The notes beneath the pieces were generated by a model. It was given only the letters and a program-made list of their open reading frames with translations, had not been told where the DNA came from and searched no databases. Below, in pieces: positions 1 through 5,655 of a stretch of DNA of 7,824 bases. A program made the position numbers and the translations under genes. How positions within the stretch are numbered: the stretch's first letter is position 1; each line of letters begins with the position of its first letter. Source of the stretch: JADFNO01 sp965369945 (GTDB lineage: Bacteria > Planctomycetota > Phycisphaerae > Phycisphaerales > SM1A02); NCBI GenBank assembly GCA_965369945.1, contig CBDUST010000220.1:1-7824 (forward strand), given 5' to 3'.

Positions 1-181
1 CAAGAACGACATCCCAGACCTCCGTGAGCAGTCTGACGACAAGAATGCCCGACGCCCGATTCCACTGCCGAGCTTTCCGGGGACGAGTATAACGCCCCCC
101 GGAAACCCAAGTTGCTAATCGCTTGCTTGTGGCCGGAAACGCTGGCGGGCCGCTTGGGCAGGGGTGGGGACAGATTGACAT
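1..181 (-). CDS. possible 5' end of a divergent gene running off the left edge (uncertain)
   Basis: On the minus strand an ATG at 181-179 opens a frame that has no stop to the window edge, and the frame is already open back to 244. An AAGGGA element lies six bases before the ATG and could serve as ribosome binding site. The translation begins MSICPHPCPSGPPAFPAT and later contains a hydrophobic stretch, SGILVVRLLTEVW. I recognise no family, and the Pro- and Cys-rich start is unconvincing. A stop-free run of this size can arise by chance in GC-rich DNA. It competes with the plus-strand frame ending at 118; at most one of the two is likely to be real. Confidence 0.25.
   Translation of the reverse strand, partial: MSICPHPCPSGPPAFPATSKRLATWVSGGRYTRPRKARQWNRASGILVVRLLTEVWDVVL
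2..118 (+). CDS. possible C-terminal tail of an upstream gene (uncertain)
   Basis: One plus-strand frame is open from base 2 to a TAA at 116-118 and would give a 38-residue tail that starts KNDIPDLREQSDDKNARRP and then turns rich in Pro, Gly and Ser. The charged then proline-rich character fits a disordered C-terminus, but no family is recognisable. A second plus-strand frame is also open over much of this stretch, as is one minus-strand frame, so the coding assignment is weak. The frame runs into the hairpin at 74-105, which could then lie in its last codons. Confidence 0.22.
   Translation, partial: KNDIPDLREQSDDKNARRPIPLPSFPGTSITPPGNPSC
74..105. repeat. perfect 9-bp inverted repeat (hairpin)
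   Basis: TTTCCGGGG at 74-82 is exactly complementary to CCCCGGAAA at 97-105, leaving a 14-base loop. No T-run follows on either strand, so it is not a classical intrinsic terminator. It may mark the end of an upstream transcript or be one arm of a larger folded element (see the findings on 87-250). Confidence 0.6.
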
Positions 182-203
182 CGCAGATCCCTTGTCGTTA
201 GAT
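175..203 (+). promoter_or_regulatory. candidate sigma-70 promoter for the metallopeptidase gene
   Basis: A perfect -35 hexamer TTGACA lies at 175-180. After a 17-base spacer comes TTAGAT at 198-203, which matches the -10 consensus at only three of six positions. Transcription would then begin near 210 and give a leader of roughly 107 bases before the ATG at 317, including the hairpins at 217-242 and 268-284. The -35 box and spacing are seen directly; use as a promoter is inference, and the weak -10 is the main doubt. Confidence 0.38.
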
Positions 204-209
204 AAAGGG
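189..209. repeat. short 5-bp inverted repeat overlapping the candidate -10
   Basis: CCCTT at 189-193 pairs with AAGGG at 205-209 around an 11-base loop that contains the candidate -10 hexamer TTAGAT. It is short and could be chance. If functional it would more likely be a protein-binding palindrome than an RNA stem, because it lies at the presumed transcription start. Confidence 0.3.
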
Positions 210-213
210 CTTA

Positions 214-245
214 GCGCGCCTCTGGCAGACGCTCCAGAGGCGTGT
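214..245 (+). promoter_or_regulatory. strong hairpin in the presumed leader
   Basis: CGCCTCTGG at 217-225 is perfectly complementary to CCAGAGGCG at 234-242 with an 8-base loop. Two G-T pairs and one C-G pair extend the stem to 12 pairs (214-245). It lies 75 to 100 bases upstream of the ATG at 317 and just after the candidate promoter, so it would sit near the 5' end of the transcript. Possible roles are mRNA stabilisation, an operator, or one end of a mobile-cassette recombination site. The structure is seen directly; the role is unknown. Confidence 0.55.
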
Positions 246-267
246 TATACGGACAGAAGAACCAAGT

Positions 268-284
268 TCCGCATGTGATGCGGA
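268..284 (+). promoter_or_regulatory. second leader hairpin upstream of the metallopeptidase gene
   Basis: TCCGCAT at 268-274 pairs perfectly with ATGCGGA at 278-284 around the 3-base loop GTG. An AT-rich stretch follows, and then the ribosome binding site GGAGG at 306-310. A small tight hairpin some 20 bases before a ribosome binding site suits a leader element or an operator for a repressor. No known riboswitch class is recognised. Confidence 0.45.
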
Positions 285-316
285 TTAATCTCATTATTGT
301 TCGGCGGAGGTTTCAC

Positions 317-1615
317 ATGAGCCGTGTTGATCTGAGGTCTCATGCATTCTCGGCAATCCTTATTCTCGTGACATTGCTTGTCTCCAGTCCTGCCCGCGCC
401 CAAAACGACGTGTCTGTGAACGCCCTCGAAGATCTGAAGAAGATTGCCACAGCTTACAAGATCGAGATCGTCACGGCCGCCCCTCGCTTCCCGGTTAAGA
501 CTACGCACGGGAAGATTGACGGCAAGAGCGCCGACAGCAAAACGCTGGAAAGCTACGCCGGCTTGTTCGCCCCCGAGTTCACGCTCTACCCTCCTGAGCT
601 GGTGAAACGGTCGCAACTTAAGCGCGTGGTGCTTTGCAAGGAACTGTCATTCGCCGGTCAGCTGAGGAACGCCATTCCGGACTACGAACATGATACGCTC
701 TACCTCGATGTCAGCCGTGGGACCTACAGCAAGCCCTATCTGCGCAAGGTCATTCACCACGAGTTCTTCCACATCATCGATTACCGCGACGATGGCCGCG
801 TGTATCAGGATAAACGCTGGAAGGTCCTGAATCCGGCGAAATTCAAATACGGCAGTGGCGGTCGAACTGTGCAAGACCTACAGAGAACGTCTGTCCTTAC
901 GGACAAGTTCCCCGGGTTTCTCAACCACTATTCAACGACCGGAGTGGAGGAGGACAAGGCAGAAGTTTTTGCCAACCTGATTGTCAATCCCACTTACGTC
1001 GAGGACCGGGTCAAGAAGGACCGCGTACTCGAAGCGAAGGTGGAGCGGATGAGAGATTTGCTGGTCACCTTCTGCCCCGACATGAAGGAAGAGCTTTGGG
1101 AGAACGTCAGAAAGATGAAGCAGGCCGATGTCAAACAACATGAAGCAGCACAGTCGGCGCTGCTTGCGGCTACGGACACTTACAAGCGCTGGTTGAAACT
1201 CAGCGACGCAGCCATGGCTAGCGTGCAGAATGGTGCCTTAGACGAAGCAGAACAGCATGCGAAGGAACTTTTACTCAGGGCTGAAAGCCATCGTGATGAC
1301 TGGAATTACGGCAACGCTATTCACAAAGGCCATATTGTCCTCGGGCGGGTCGCCCTTCGAAGAGACGACATAGAAGCCGCTAAAACACATCTTGTGGCGG
1401 CAGGAAAGACGCCAGGCTCACCGCAGCTCAATTCCTTTGGCCCAAATATGACTTTGGCGAAGGAACTCCTTGAGCGAGGTGAGACACAAGCACCAATCGC
1501 GTACTTCAATCTCTGCGCTGCTTTCTGGCGAAGCGACCGGGGCAGACTTGAACAATGGGAAAAGCTCGCAGAGCAGGGGCTGGTTCCTGACTTCGGTGCC
1601 AATCTCCGGTACTAA
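317..1615 (+). CDS. secreted zinc metallopeptidase (gluzincin type) with C-terminal helical-repeat domain
   Basis: The product is predicted to be an exported zinc-dependent peptidase; its substrate is unknown. The ATG at 317 is chosen over a GTG at 242 because GGAGG (306-310) lies six bases before it and a signal peptide follows at once: hydrophobic residues about 11-23, then SPARA with likely cleavage after Ala28. The zinc motif HEFFH is residues 148-152. A second acidic motif, EEDKAEVFA from residue 211, offers the third zinc ligand, as in gluzincins such as the anthrax lethal factor family. Residues about 275-432 are helical and TPR-like, and carry GSPQLNSFGPNM and the C-terminal PDFGANLRY. 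I remember these motifs from small uncharacterised bacterial proteins. No partner gene lies downstream on this strand. Three 60-base rows counted by eye were 50-57 % GC, below the 62-63 % of two rows of the 3448-4956 gene. Confident of peptidase class, not of function. Confidence 0.85.
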   Translation: MSRVDLRSHAFSAILILVTLLVSSPARAQNDVSVNALEDLKKIATAYKIEIVTAAPRFPVKTTHGKIDGKSADSKTLESYAGLFAPEFTLYPPELVKRSQLKRVVLCKELSFAGQLRNAIPDYEHDTLYLDVSRGTYSKPYLRKVIHHEFFHIIDYRDDGRVYQDKRWKVLNPAKFKYGSGGRTVQDLQRTSVLTDKFPGFLNHYSTTGVEEDKAEVFANLIVNPTYVEDRVKKDRVLEAKVERMRDLLVTFCPDMKEELWENVRKMKQADVKQHEAAQSALLAATDTYKRWLKLSDAAMASVQNGALDEAEQHAKELLLRAESHRDDWNYGNAIHKGHIVLGRVALRRDDIEAAKTHLVAAGKTPGSPQLNSFGPNMTLAKELLERGETQAPIAYFNLCAAFWRSDRGRLEQWEKLAEQGLVPDFGANLRY

Positions 1616-1738
1616 AAGCGCCTCACAGAATGGGAAGAGACCGGGACTGGTACTTTTTTTTCGACGGTTCGCTGGCGCGCCGACTAGTCGCCGAAACGGG
1701 GAGTGATCTCAGTTCGAGGTCAACTGGGGAATCCGGGT
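1616..1738. other. convergent intergenic region with T-run and imperfect inverted repeat
   Basis: This gap separates the convergent metallopeptidase and DUF547 genes. It holds a run of eight T at 1654-1661, preceded only by a poor three-pair stem (ACC/GGT), so plus-strand termination here would be weak. An imperfect stem follows: CG and TTC at 1665-1670 pair with GAA and CG at 1693-1698, and GGCG 1674-1677 pairs with CGCC 1689-1692. Within it lies the 10-base palindrome CGACTAGTCG (1681-1690). The T-run is on the wrong side of this stem for a classical terminator on either strand. No small gene is evident. Confidence 0.35.
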
Positions 1739-2542
1739 CTAACCAGATCGGGGTTGGTTCAGACGCCAGTCGTATTTCAGGAAGTGTACTGGCGGCTCGT
1801 CGTCACGGGAAAGCAGCCGACCGACCGGGCCTGTCGGCTCCGCGAATTTTCGGATGAAACCGACGACGCTACCGTAGGGGGCAACGTTGAAGTCCTTGCC
1901 GTACCACTGCATGATCATGCTCACTCCCAGGCCCTGCTTGTCAACGACGAATTTGGTCGGGTCGTTGATCCAACGTTGGGACTGGTCGTTCAGTTGCTTA
2001 TCGAGTTGCTTGGCGGTGTAGGGCTCGTCTCGGAGCGGCGGACAACTCATCGCAGCGCAGACCAGCGCCGCGTGGATTCTTGGGTCGCCGAGTGGTCGGA
2101 TGTGGTCGTTCTCCAAGTCGTTGAGTGTCATCGCCTGACCCGCGACTGTGATCGTAAGCGTGTCGAAGAAGCCGGGCACATCCATCACGCTCTTGAGGCT
2201 TCGTTTTGTGGAGTGAGTAACAACCATGTTCAGGACGTTGACGTTATACGCGTTGCACAGGAACGCCAGCTTCTCGTTGGCGTCGTGCGGGAGGTCGGCT
2301 TGGGAATATGCGGCCACAATCACTTGGAGGTTGCGGCGATGAGGTTCTTTGCTCAGAACGTCGTAGCGGACCAGGCCGTCAGTCGTGACGACCTGCTTCA
2401 GAAGCGCAGCATAGGTGAGATCGACGGATGCCGGGGGCGTGGGTGGTTCACTTATCGCTGCTGCGTCAGCGCAGCCCGTGAACATCGCCACGCTACATAG
2501 CACGGCAAGAAGAGTAACGAAGCGCTTACGAACCGGATTCAT
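1739..2542 (-). CDS. DUF547 domain lipoprotein
   Basis: This is a 267-residue protein of the DUF547 family, whose biochemical role is not established to my knowledge. The ATG at 2542 is preferred over an upstream in-frame start because GAGG (2549-2552) lies six bases before it and the protein then opens with a lipoprotein signal: MNPVRKRF, a hydrophobic core, and MFTGC with the lipidated Cys at 24. Ala follows the Cys, compatible with outer-membrane sorting. Family hallmarks are the NAYN motif (97-100), HAALVCAAMSCPPL (157-170, with Cys162 and Cys167) and a C-terminal YDWRLN (257-262). The length fits a single full domain. The start overlaps the last 17 bases of recX, so the two are probably co-transcribed and coupled. 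The domain call is firm; the function is open. Confidence 0.9.
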   Translation of the reverse strand: MNPVRKRFVTLLAVLCSVAMFTGCADAAAISEPPTPPASVDLTYAALLKQVVTTDGLVRYDVLSKEPHRRNLQVIVAAYSQADLPHDANEKLAFLCNAYNVNVLNMVVTHSTKRSLKSVMDVPGFFDTLTITVAGQAMTLNDLENDHIRPLGDPRIHAALVCAAMSCPPLRDEPYTAKQLDKQLNDQSQRWINDPTKFVVDKQGLGVSMIMQWYGKDFNVAPYGSVVGFIRKFAEPTGPVGRLLSRDDEPPVHFLKYDWRLNQPRSG

Positions 2543-3245
2543 CGGGTACCTCGTGATAGTCGCTTTGATCTTCCAAAACAGACACGGACAGTCCAATCTC
2601 CTTCAGTACGGACATTACAGAATCCGCATCGAAACCACGTCGAGCTAACGCCGCTCCAATGCGACGCGCTGCAACTTCCGGAGGTTGCGAAGACATGGAT
2701 CGCAGACGCACGGCTGCAAACCGCACCGCTGCCGCTGCGATGTCGGTGTCTTGCAAGATCGCTCCGGCCACTTGGTGAGCCAATTCTTGGGCGATGCCGC
2801 GCTGCTGAAGTTTGTGTTCCAGATATGTCACAGAGATCGGCCCACGGTCCGCTTCTGAGACAGCAATGAGATGAGCGTACGCTCCGTCGTCGATCGCGCC
2901 CGCTGCCGTCATTTCATCAGCGATTCTTCCGACAAGCTGGCTGTCAGATTCTTTGCGCAGAAGCCGGTCGATGAGTTCGCTTCGCGACAGGGCGCGTCGT
3001 TTGAGCAATCGCTGGGCATGGAGGCGAACAGTGTGCTCGGCCTCGGCCTGTTGGACTGCCGTAGCGAGGGATTCAGTCCAGGCGTCGCCAACGGTGATCC
3101 CCATGGCCTCGACTACATTCGCTGGGAGTGTGGCCACCGTTCGACGCCCGACTCTGAGCCGACGCAACGACGCATCGGACGTCGGCACTTCGATCACGTC
3201 GATCCGCTTCACAGGCTCATCGAGTCCAAATAGCGATGGGTTCAT
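2526..3245 (-). CDS. recX: regulatory protein RecX
   Basis: RecX binds RecA filaments and modulates, usually inhibits, RecA recombinase and coprotease activity. The N-terminal ~65 residues form the beta-rich segment common in RecX (RIDVIEVPT..., VGRRTVATLPANVVEAMGI). The helical-repeat core follows, with HAQRLLKRRALSRSELIDRL (about residues 76-95), AGAIDDGAYAHL (115-126) and LEHKLQQRGI (142-151). The length of 239 residues is normal. The start is uncertain: a TTG at 3260 lies only one base after a GGAG element, while GTG at 3248 and ATG at 3245 lie too far from it; I chose the ATG. recA, its frequent neighbour, is not in this window. The downstream DUF547 gene overlaps the recX stop. The family call is secure from the core motifs. 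Confidence 0.9.
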   Translation of the reverse strand: MNPSLFGLDEPVKRIDVIEVPTSDASLRRLRVGRRTVATLPANVVEAMGITVGDAWTESLATAVQQAEAEHTVRLHAQRLLKRRALSRSELIDRLLRKESDSQLVGRIADEMTAAGAIDDGAYAHLIAVSEADRGPISVTYLEHKLQQRGIAQELAHQVAGAILQDTDIAAAAVRFAAVRLRSMSSQPPEVAARRIGAALARRGFDADSVMSVLKEIGLSVSVLEDQSDYHEVPDESGS

Positions 3246-3384
3246 CACAAATCGATCCAATCTCCAACAGGATACTCAGCGAATAGTCTATGAGCGGAAT
3301 CGAGCGGCACCGACCATCGCGGCCGCAACAACGCTCAGCAACGGTACACTGTCCCAATGCTCAGGTTCTGTCTGACGAATAGTG

Positions 3385-3443
3385 AGACGGGCATCTTGCC
3401 CGTCTGTAAGAGTGAATATGACGGGCTGGAAGCCCGTTCCACC
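3385..3443. repeat. double-hairpin intergenic repeat of planctomycete type
   Basis: Two perfect hairpins lie in tandem. AGACGGGCA (3385-3393) pairs with TGCCCGTCT (3397-3405) around a TCT loop. ACGGGCT (3421-3427) pairs with AGCCCGT (3431-3437) around a GGA loop, followed by TCCACC. Both stems share the core ACGGGC. The pairing is seen directly. From memory, units like GACGGGCTGGAAGCCCGTTCC are dispersed and numerous in planctomycete intergenic DNA and are often mistranslated as N-terminal peptides containing TGWKPVP. The unit ends only about five bases before the ATG at 3448, leaving no room for a normal ribosome binding site. Multiplicity cannot be tested here because only one copy is present. 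Confidence 0.7.
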
Positions 3444-3447
3444 AAGA

Positions 3448-4956
3448 ATGAAGAGCACTCTCTTGATACATCAGTCAGAAGCTAGGCTTCGGCGTCAAAT
3501 AGCCCCCTTGTTGCTTCTGGCGACGATCAGCGCCATCGTCGGCTGCGCGGGCGGGCCGACGTCGGCTCGTCGATCCGAACCTTCGCTCCAGACCCTGCGT
3601 GTCACCCATCACGTCGGCGGTACGCATTACCGAACGATCGTGGCGGGTGACGTGTGGTACCAGACGTTCGGCGTGTCGCTTTTGGTGCTCGATACGTCAA
3701 GCACGCAACCAGTACAAACGATCGAGTTGGGGTCGATCGGTCAGACCGCCCCGGCCACCGACATGCTGCTGCGTGATGATCGGCTGTACATCGTGCAGCA
3801 CGACCAGGCGGTGGTTGAGTTGAGCCTGGCTGATCCTTGGAACCCGCGGATTGTCACCCGTGTGGACGCCGAGGAACTTGGCATCGAACCGCGGCTGCTT
3901 AGCGTCGCGAGGGATGAGTTATATGTTTCGGGCGTAGGGGGTGTTGTGCGGTGGTCAGATCGGCAGATCATGCTTCGTGATCGCGGCGTTGTCAGTCGAG
4001 TTGCCGTTGCGGCTGTCGGGCCGGTCGCCGGCATTGGCCGGCGTGTGTTCGGACTCGACAATGGCGAATACGTTGGTTCCGCCAGCGATTTCTACACGCT
4101 GCCGAACGAGTTTGAGATGCCCGGCACGCTGATCTTCACGCGCCACGGTGAGGCGGGGTCACTGGTCGGGCTGATGTCCGCTGAGGTGCGCGAAATCGAT
4201 TCCAAACGCGCAACTGTTGTCGTCGCCGGTACGGTACACAGCGTTCGAGCATTCTCCGGACGGTTGTGGATCGTTGGCGGCGACTACATTGAGAGCTTCA
4301 GGGTGACTCCCGATGCACTGATCGATCCGATGCGCATCAAGGTTCTGGGCGCTCGCGATGTGGATCGGATCGACGCGAATCACTTGGCGGTGTCGGGGTC
4401 GTTCGGGCGAGCGGTCTATCGGATCAATGCCGACGACGCCGGTCCGGGCGATGAGTTTGTGCTAAGCCATCGTGAGCCGAGTTGTCTGACACAGGCTCAA
4501 AGTGACGGCCGACGGATCATGGGCATGGGTCGTGAAGGAGCGTGGCTGTATCAGATCGCCGGCGATGCTGTGTACGTGAGCGACCCTCCCAGTGTGCTGC
4601 CAGCGCCGCAGCGATCCGTGACGATCGACTTCGTGTCGGCTTCGATTAGTGAGGACGGTCAGTCGGTTGAGATCCGAGCCCGCGGTGTTTCGTCCACGTT
4701 CACAGAGTCGGGCGATGTTGCGCTGCAATGTCTTGCGGCCGTGGACGGCGACATCTGGATTGGCCACGATCGCGGAATTACCGTCCTAAGGCCGGGCGCG
4801 AGCGGTGCGGCGGTCGTGCGAGGTCGGCTTCGGTTGGAGGGCCCGGTGCGCTATATCTTCCCTCGACTTGCCGGTGGCGCCGCGGTCTATGTCAGCGAAT
4901 ACGGCGGCTTCGGTGTGGCCGAATTTGTCGACGAAGCCATCGTCGACCAACGCTAA
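3448..4956 (+). CDS. large lipoprotein, probable beta-propeller (LVIVD-like repeats)
   Basis: The product is a predicted lipid-anchored envelope protein of 502 residues with no assigned function. The ATG at 3448 is chosen because the in-frame extension back to a GTG at 3382 is only the translated hairpin repeat. From the ATG there is a basic n-region (RLRR), a hydrophobic core LLLLATISAIV and a lipobox IVGC with Cys at 33, then AGG. The rest is beta-rich with recurring units that look like propeller blades: DRLYIVQHDQAVVELSLADPWNP, ELYVSGVGGVVRW, LWIVGGDYIESFRV, DIWIGHDRGITVLRPG and VYVSEYGGFGVAEF. The first resembles LVIVD repeats. No catalytic motif is seen. There is no clear ribosome binding site before the ATG; a TTG at 3463 is an alternative. 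The stop abuts that of nth. Such proteins often serve binding or scaffolding roles, which is only inference here. Confidence 0.82.
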   Translation: MKSTLLIHQSEARLRRQIAPLLLLATISAIVGCAGGPTSARRSEPSLQTLRVTHHVGGTHYRTIVAGDVWYQTFGVSLLVLDTSSTQPVQTIELGSIGQTAPATDMLLRDDRLYIVQHDQAVVELSLADPWNPRIVTRVDAEELGIEPRLLSVARDELYVSGVGGVVRWSDRQIMLRDRGVVSRVAVAAVGPVAGIGRRVFGLDNGEYVGSASDFYTLPNEFEMPGTLIFTRHGEAGSLVGLMSAEVREIDSKRATVVVAGTVHSVRAFSGRLWIVGGDYIESFRVTPDALIDPMRIKVLGARDVDRIDANHLAVSGSFGRAVYRINADDAGPGDEFVLSHREPSCLTQAQSDGRRIMGMGREGAWLYQIAGDAVYVSDPPSVLPAPQRSVTIDFVSASISEDGQSVEIRARGVSSTFTESGDVALQCLAAVDGDIWIGHDRGITVLRPGASGAAVVRGRLRLEGPVRYIFPRLAGGAAVYVSEYGGFGVAEFVDEAIVDQR

Positions 4957-5655
4957 TCAGGCACTCGCGTTGGAGCAGTACTTTCGGCACAAGGGATGAT
5001 CATCGCAAGTCGCCCCGCGCGCTTTGCAAGCGCGTCGGCCGTGCCAAATCAGCAAGTGGCTCAGCATCGTCCAGTGTGAACGCCCAAAGAGCGCCATCAA
5101 GTCGAGTTCGATCTTCTTGGGATCTTTATGCGTTGTCAGATTGAATCGATCGCTGAGGCGAATCACGTGGGTGTCAACGACTACGCCGACATTGATGGAG
5201 AACGCGTTGCCCAGCACGACGTTGGCGGTCTTTCTCGCGACGCCGGGCAGTCGCAGCAGATCGTCCATAGTCTGGGGCACTTCCCCGCCAAACTCCTGGA
5301 CGATCATCGACATCGCGCCGTGGATCGATTTGGATTTGTTGCGAAAGAACCCCAATGACCGAACGTATGGCTCAATCTTCTGCGGTGTCGTTTTTACGAA
5401 TTCGGCTGGCGCAGCGAACGCCTCGAAGAGCCTGGGCGTGGCCTTGTTCACGGCTACGTCCGTGGCCTGGGCGGATAGAATCGTCGCTATCAGCAGTTGG
5501 TGCGGATTGGAATAGTCCAACTCGCAATGTGCATCGGGGTAATGCCGGTACAGCCCATCGAGGATCCGTTTGGCCCGAGCCTTCTCGGCACTTGTTTTCT
5601 TCGGCAGATCGAATCCAGACTTGCTCGTCGATCCTTGCGCTTTGACCATCGTCAT
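4957..5655 (-). CDS. nth: endonuclease III (DNA glycosylase/AP lyase)
   Basis: Nth removes oxidised pyrimidines from DNA and nicks the resulting abasic site in base-excision repair. The 232-residue product carries the helix-hairpin-helix LPGVARKTANVVL (136-148) with catalytic Lys142 and the catalytic aspartate Asp161 in VVVDTHV. LLIATILSAQATD (54-66) is the usual N-terminal signature. The C-terminal cluster region has Cys210, 217, 223 and 227 in the pattern C-x6-C-x5-C-x3-C, with His220 where the canonical C-x6-C-x2-C-x5-C has its third Cys. The reading was checked codon by codon. The start ATG (5655-5653) overlaps the TGA of the upstream membrane protein gene (ATGA), which suggests translational coupling; a second ATG at 5649 is possible. 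The basic N-terminal extension of about 20 residues is longer than in E. coli. Confidence 0.95.
   Translation of the reverse strand: MTMVKAQGSTSKSGFDLPKKTSAEKARAKRILDGLYRHYPDAHCELDYSNPHQLLIATILSAQATDVAVNKATPRLFEAFAAPAEFVKTTPQKIEPYVRSLGFFRNKSKSIHGAMSMIVQEFGGEVPQTMDDLLRLPGVARKTANVVLGNAFSINVGVVVDTHVIRLSDRFNLTTHKDPKKIELDLMALFGRSHWTMLSHLLIWHGRRACKARGATCDDHPLCRKYCSNASA

Noticed and set aside
166..181. GGGGACAGATTGACA as part of a REP-type element linked to Y1 transposases
   Set aside because: It resembles motifs I remember near such transposases, but there is one copy, no paired element and no transposase gene; the TTGACA is better read as a -35 box.
1674..1690. Adjacent GGCGCGCC and ACTAGT palindromes, as in a cloning polylinker
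   Set aside because: Sequence on both sides is continuous with natural-looking DNA and no vector sequence is present; chance in GC-rich DNA is enough.
1654..1698. T-run plus inverted repeat as a bidirectional terminator
   Set aside because: The eight T precede the stem on the plus strand and become A on the minus strand, so the order is wrong for intrinsic termination in either direction; the stem before the T-run has only three pairs.
1703..2500. Long plus-strand open frame of about 265 codons
   Set aside because: It is antisense to the DUF547 gene, which has clear family motifs, a lipobox and a ribosome binding site; the plus-strand translation shows no recognisable motif.
2953..3375. Plus-strand open frame opposite the recX start
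   Set aside because: The Arg- and Ser-rich translation is typical of an antisense shadow of a GC-rich gene, and recX on the minus strand is clear.
5024..5515. Plus-strand open frame of about 163 codons
   Set aside because: It lies antisense to nth, whose catalytic residues and family motifs are unmistakable.
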